Shown here: one piece after another, positions 6,062-7,068 of the stretch | How positions within the stretch are numbered: the first letter of the stretch is position 1 | How the letters are laid out: every line of letters begins with the position of its first letter | NCBI GenBank assembly: GCA_002408345.1 | Contig: DHRX01000136.1 | Location: forward strand, 1-7,068 | Direction of reading: 5' to 3' | DNA length: 7,068 nucleotides | Source: Firmicutes bacterium UBA5301 | Lineage (GTDB): Bacteria > Bacillota > UBA5301 | The notes under the pieces: model-generated | What the model was told of the DNA's origin: nothing | Seen by the model: only the letters and a program-made list of their open reading frames with translations | Database searches by the model: none | Translations under genes and position numbers: made by a program

Positions 6062-6495
6062 TGGTCAAGATAGTAGTTATCCACGGACCCAACTTGAACT
6101 TGTTAGGCACTCGGGAACCAGAGATATATGGTCGAACTACTTTAGCTGAGATTAACCAGTTAATAGAGGTTACTGCTGCTAAATTAGGTGTGGCGATTAG
6201 TATTCACCAGTACAATGGGGAAGGCGAAATCATCCAGGCTATTCATGATGCTGGAAAAGGGGCTGATGGTTTAGTGATTAACCCCGGTGCTTATACCCAT
6301 TATAGCTATGCTATCAGAGATGCTTTAGCAGCTGTAGATTTAGAGAAAATAGAGGTTCATCTCTCTAATATTCAGGCCCGGGAAGATTTCCGTCAGATAT
6401 CGGTTACGGCACCGGTATGTCAAGGGATTATTGCTGGTTTTGGTCCGGTAGGCTACCTCTTAGCGCTAGAATCTTTTGTTCAGAGGAGGAAATGA
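6061..6495 (+). CDS. aroQ: Type II 3-dehydroquinate dehydratase
   Basis: This enzyme dehydrates 3-dehydroquinate to 3-dehydroshikimate (step 3), directly using the product of the AroB half encoded upstream and feeding AroE. The 144-residue length is typical of the small type II fold, which assembles as a dodecamer of flavodoxin-like subunits. Key motifs: IHGPNLNLLGTREPEIYG with Arg18 and the catalytic Tyr23, the loop QYNGEGEI (50-57; the Ser and His common in the usual QSNHEGE are replaced here by Tyr and Gly), INPGAYTHYS with Asn74 and His80, EVHLSN with catalytic His100, and REDFR with Arg111. The start ATG 6061 overlaps the stop of aroKB by one base. It is followed after 1 nt by the M24 peptidase gene. 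Type I (AroD) is ruled out by size and motifs. Confidence 0.97.
   Translation: MVKIVVIHGPNLNLLGTREPEIYGRTTLAEINQLIEVTAAKLGVAISIHQYNGEGEIIQAIHDAGKGADGLVINPGAYTHYSYAIRDALAAVDLEKIEVHLSNIQAREDFRQISVTAPVCQGIIAGFGPVGYLLALESFVQRRK
6484..6489 (+). promoter_or_regulatory. Ribosome binding site that decides the peptidase start
   Basis: AGGAGG lies 7 nt before ATG 6497. A competing ATG at 6492, overlapping the aroQ stop as ATGA, is only 2 nt from this site and its frame closes after 22 codons, so 6497 is the start. Confidence 0.75.
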
Positions 6496-6496
6496 G

Positions 6497-7068
6497 ATGC
6501 AGCAGCGTATTACTAGATTACGGGCCGAGCTTAAAGAACGAAAACTGGATGCTTGTTTAATTACAAAGATCGAAAATGTTTTCTACCTATCTGGGTTTAC
6601 TGGAGATACAGGCGCTGTACTAATCAGCTCTGACCAGGCTTATTTTTTTGCGGATTCCCGTTTTACTTTACAGGCTTCCCAAGAGGCCACCGACTTTGCC
6701 GTGGTTCCGGTAGAAAGAAGTTTTTTTGCCAGTATCGCTCAATTTTTAACACAACAGGGTTGGTCCAAAGTTGGGATTGAGGCCCATCATTTAAGTGTTG
6801 GTAGTTTTAAACAACTACAAAAAATACTTAATTCCCGAGTTTGCTTAGAACCGATTGACCAGTTGGTTGAAAAACTGCGGATGATTAAAGAGCCGGCAGA
6901 ATTGGCAATAATGAAGGAGGCTGTTGCCTTAACAGAAGCTGCGTTCAGTAAATTGCTCCCGCTAATCAAGCCAGGTGTTACTGAACGTTACTTACAGGTT
7001 GAGCTAACTAAGTTGATCTATGAGGCCGGATTCTCTGGGCCCAGTTTTGATTTTATTGTTGCTAGCGG
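6497..7068 (+). CDS. M24-family Xaa-Pro aminopeptidase, N-terminal part (3' end outside window)
   Basis: The frame from ATG 6497 is open to the window edge (190 complete codons). It encodes the N-terminal creatinase-like domain of an aminopeptidase P / proline dipeptidase: MQQRITRLRAELKERKLDA, then NVFYLSGFTGDTGAVLIS, YFFADSRFTLQA and VGIEAHHLS. The linking helix KLRMIKEPAELAIMKEAV follows, and the catalytic pita-bread domain begins with FDFIVASG. The metal ligands (two Asp, one His, two Glu) lie downstream in this family and cannot be checked here. The protein should remove N-terminal residues preceding proline, or cleave X-Pro dipeptides, in the cytoplasm. In B. subtilis the gene after aroQ (yqhS) is yqhT of this family, followed by efp. 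By inference efp may come next here. The family is clear; choice between aminopeptidase and prolidase is not possible from this part. Confidence 0.93.
   Translation, partial: MQQRITRLRAELKERKLDACLITKIENVFYLSGFTGDTGAVLISSDQAYFFADSRFTLQASQEATDFAVVPVERSFFASIAQFLTQQGWSKVGIEAHHLSVGSFKQLQKILNSRVCLEPIDQLVEKLRMIKEPAELAIMKEAVALTEAAFSKLLPLIKPGVTERYLQVELTKLIYEAGFSGPSFDFIVAS

Noticed and set aside
6492..6560. Start of the peptidase gene at ATG 6492, overlapping the aroQ stop
   Set aside because: It is only 2 nt from the AGGAGG and its frame ends after 22 codons; the M24 homology is in the frame of ATG 6497.
6787..6969. 60-codon minus-strand frame within the M24 peptidase
   Set aside because: It is antisense to the peptidase linker helix region, with no recognisable features.

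Overview
The window is a dense single-strand block (all genes on +) of a bacterial genome. It holds five shikimate-pathway enzyme activities on four genes, flanked by a TldD/TldE protease pair upstream and a proline-peptidase gene downstream. A small ComFB-family gene sits in the middle. The base composition is moderate (mid-40s % GC by eye). Strong AGGAGG-type ribosome binding sites, frequent TTG and GTG starts, a ComFB protein, and the order aroQ then M24 peptidase (as in Bacillus subtilis yqhS-yqhT-efp) all point to Bacillota, most likely a Clostridia-type lineage. The genus cannot be named from this sequence.

Layout: (1) 1-735, the C-terminal half of TldD with its metal site; (2) 732-2069, TldE/PmbA, overlapping tldD by 4 nt; (3) 2084-2953, aroE; (4) a 57-nt gap, the longest in the window, with a possible 11-codon basic reading frame; (5) 3011-3289, a ComFB-family protein; (6) 3301-4464, aroC; (7) 4451-6061, an aroK-aroB fusion overlapping aroC by 14 nt; (8) 6061-6495, type II dehydroquinase aroQ, overlapping by 1 nt; (9) 6497 to the edge, the N-terminal part of an M24-family Xaa-Pro aminopeptidase. 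I see no intrinsic terminator, convincing promoter, tRNA, mobile element or CRISPR array. The spacing fits one long transcript that begins upstream of the window.

Function: the aro genes supply step 2 (AroB half), step 3 (AroQ), step 4 (AroE), step 5 (AroK half) and step 7 (AroC) of chorismate synthesis. Step 1 (DAHP synthase) and step 6 (EPSP synthase, AroA) are not here and must be encoded elsewhere. TldD/TldE should form a heteromeric metalloprotease unrelated to chorismate synthesis. The most notable points are the fused AroK-AroB enzyme, which joins non-consecutive steps, the ComFB-family gene inside an aromatic biosynthesis operon, and two small reading-frame oddities just upstream of or at the aroE and comFB starts. 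Nothing here is clearly a wholly new system; it reads as a conserved metabolic operon with some unusual details.
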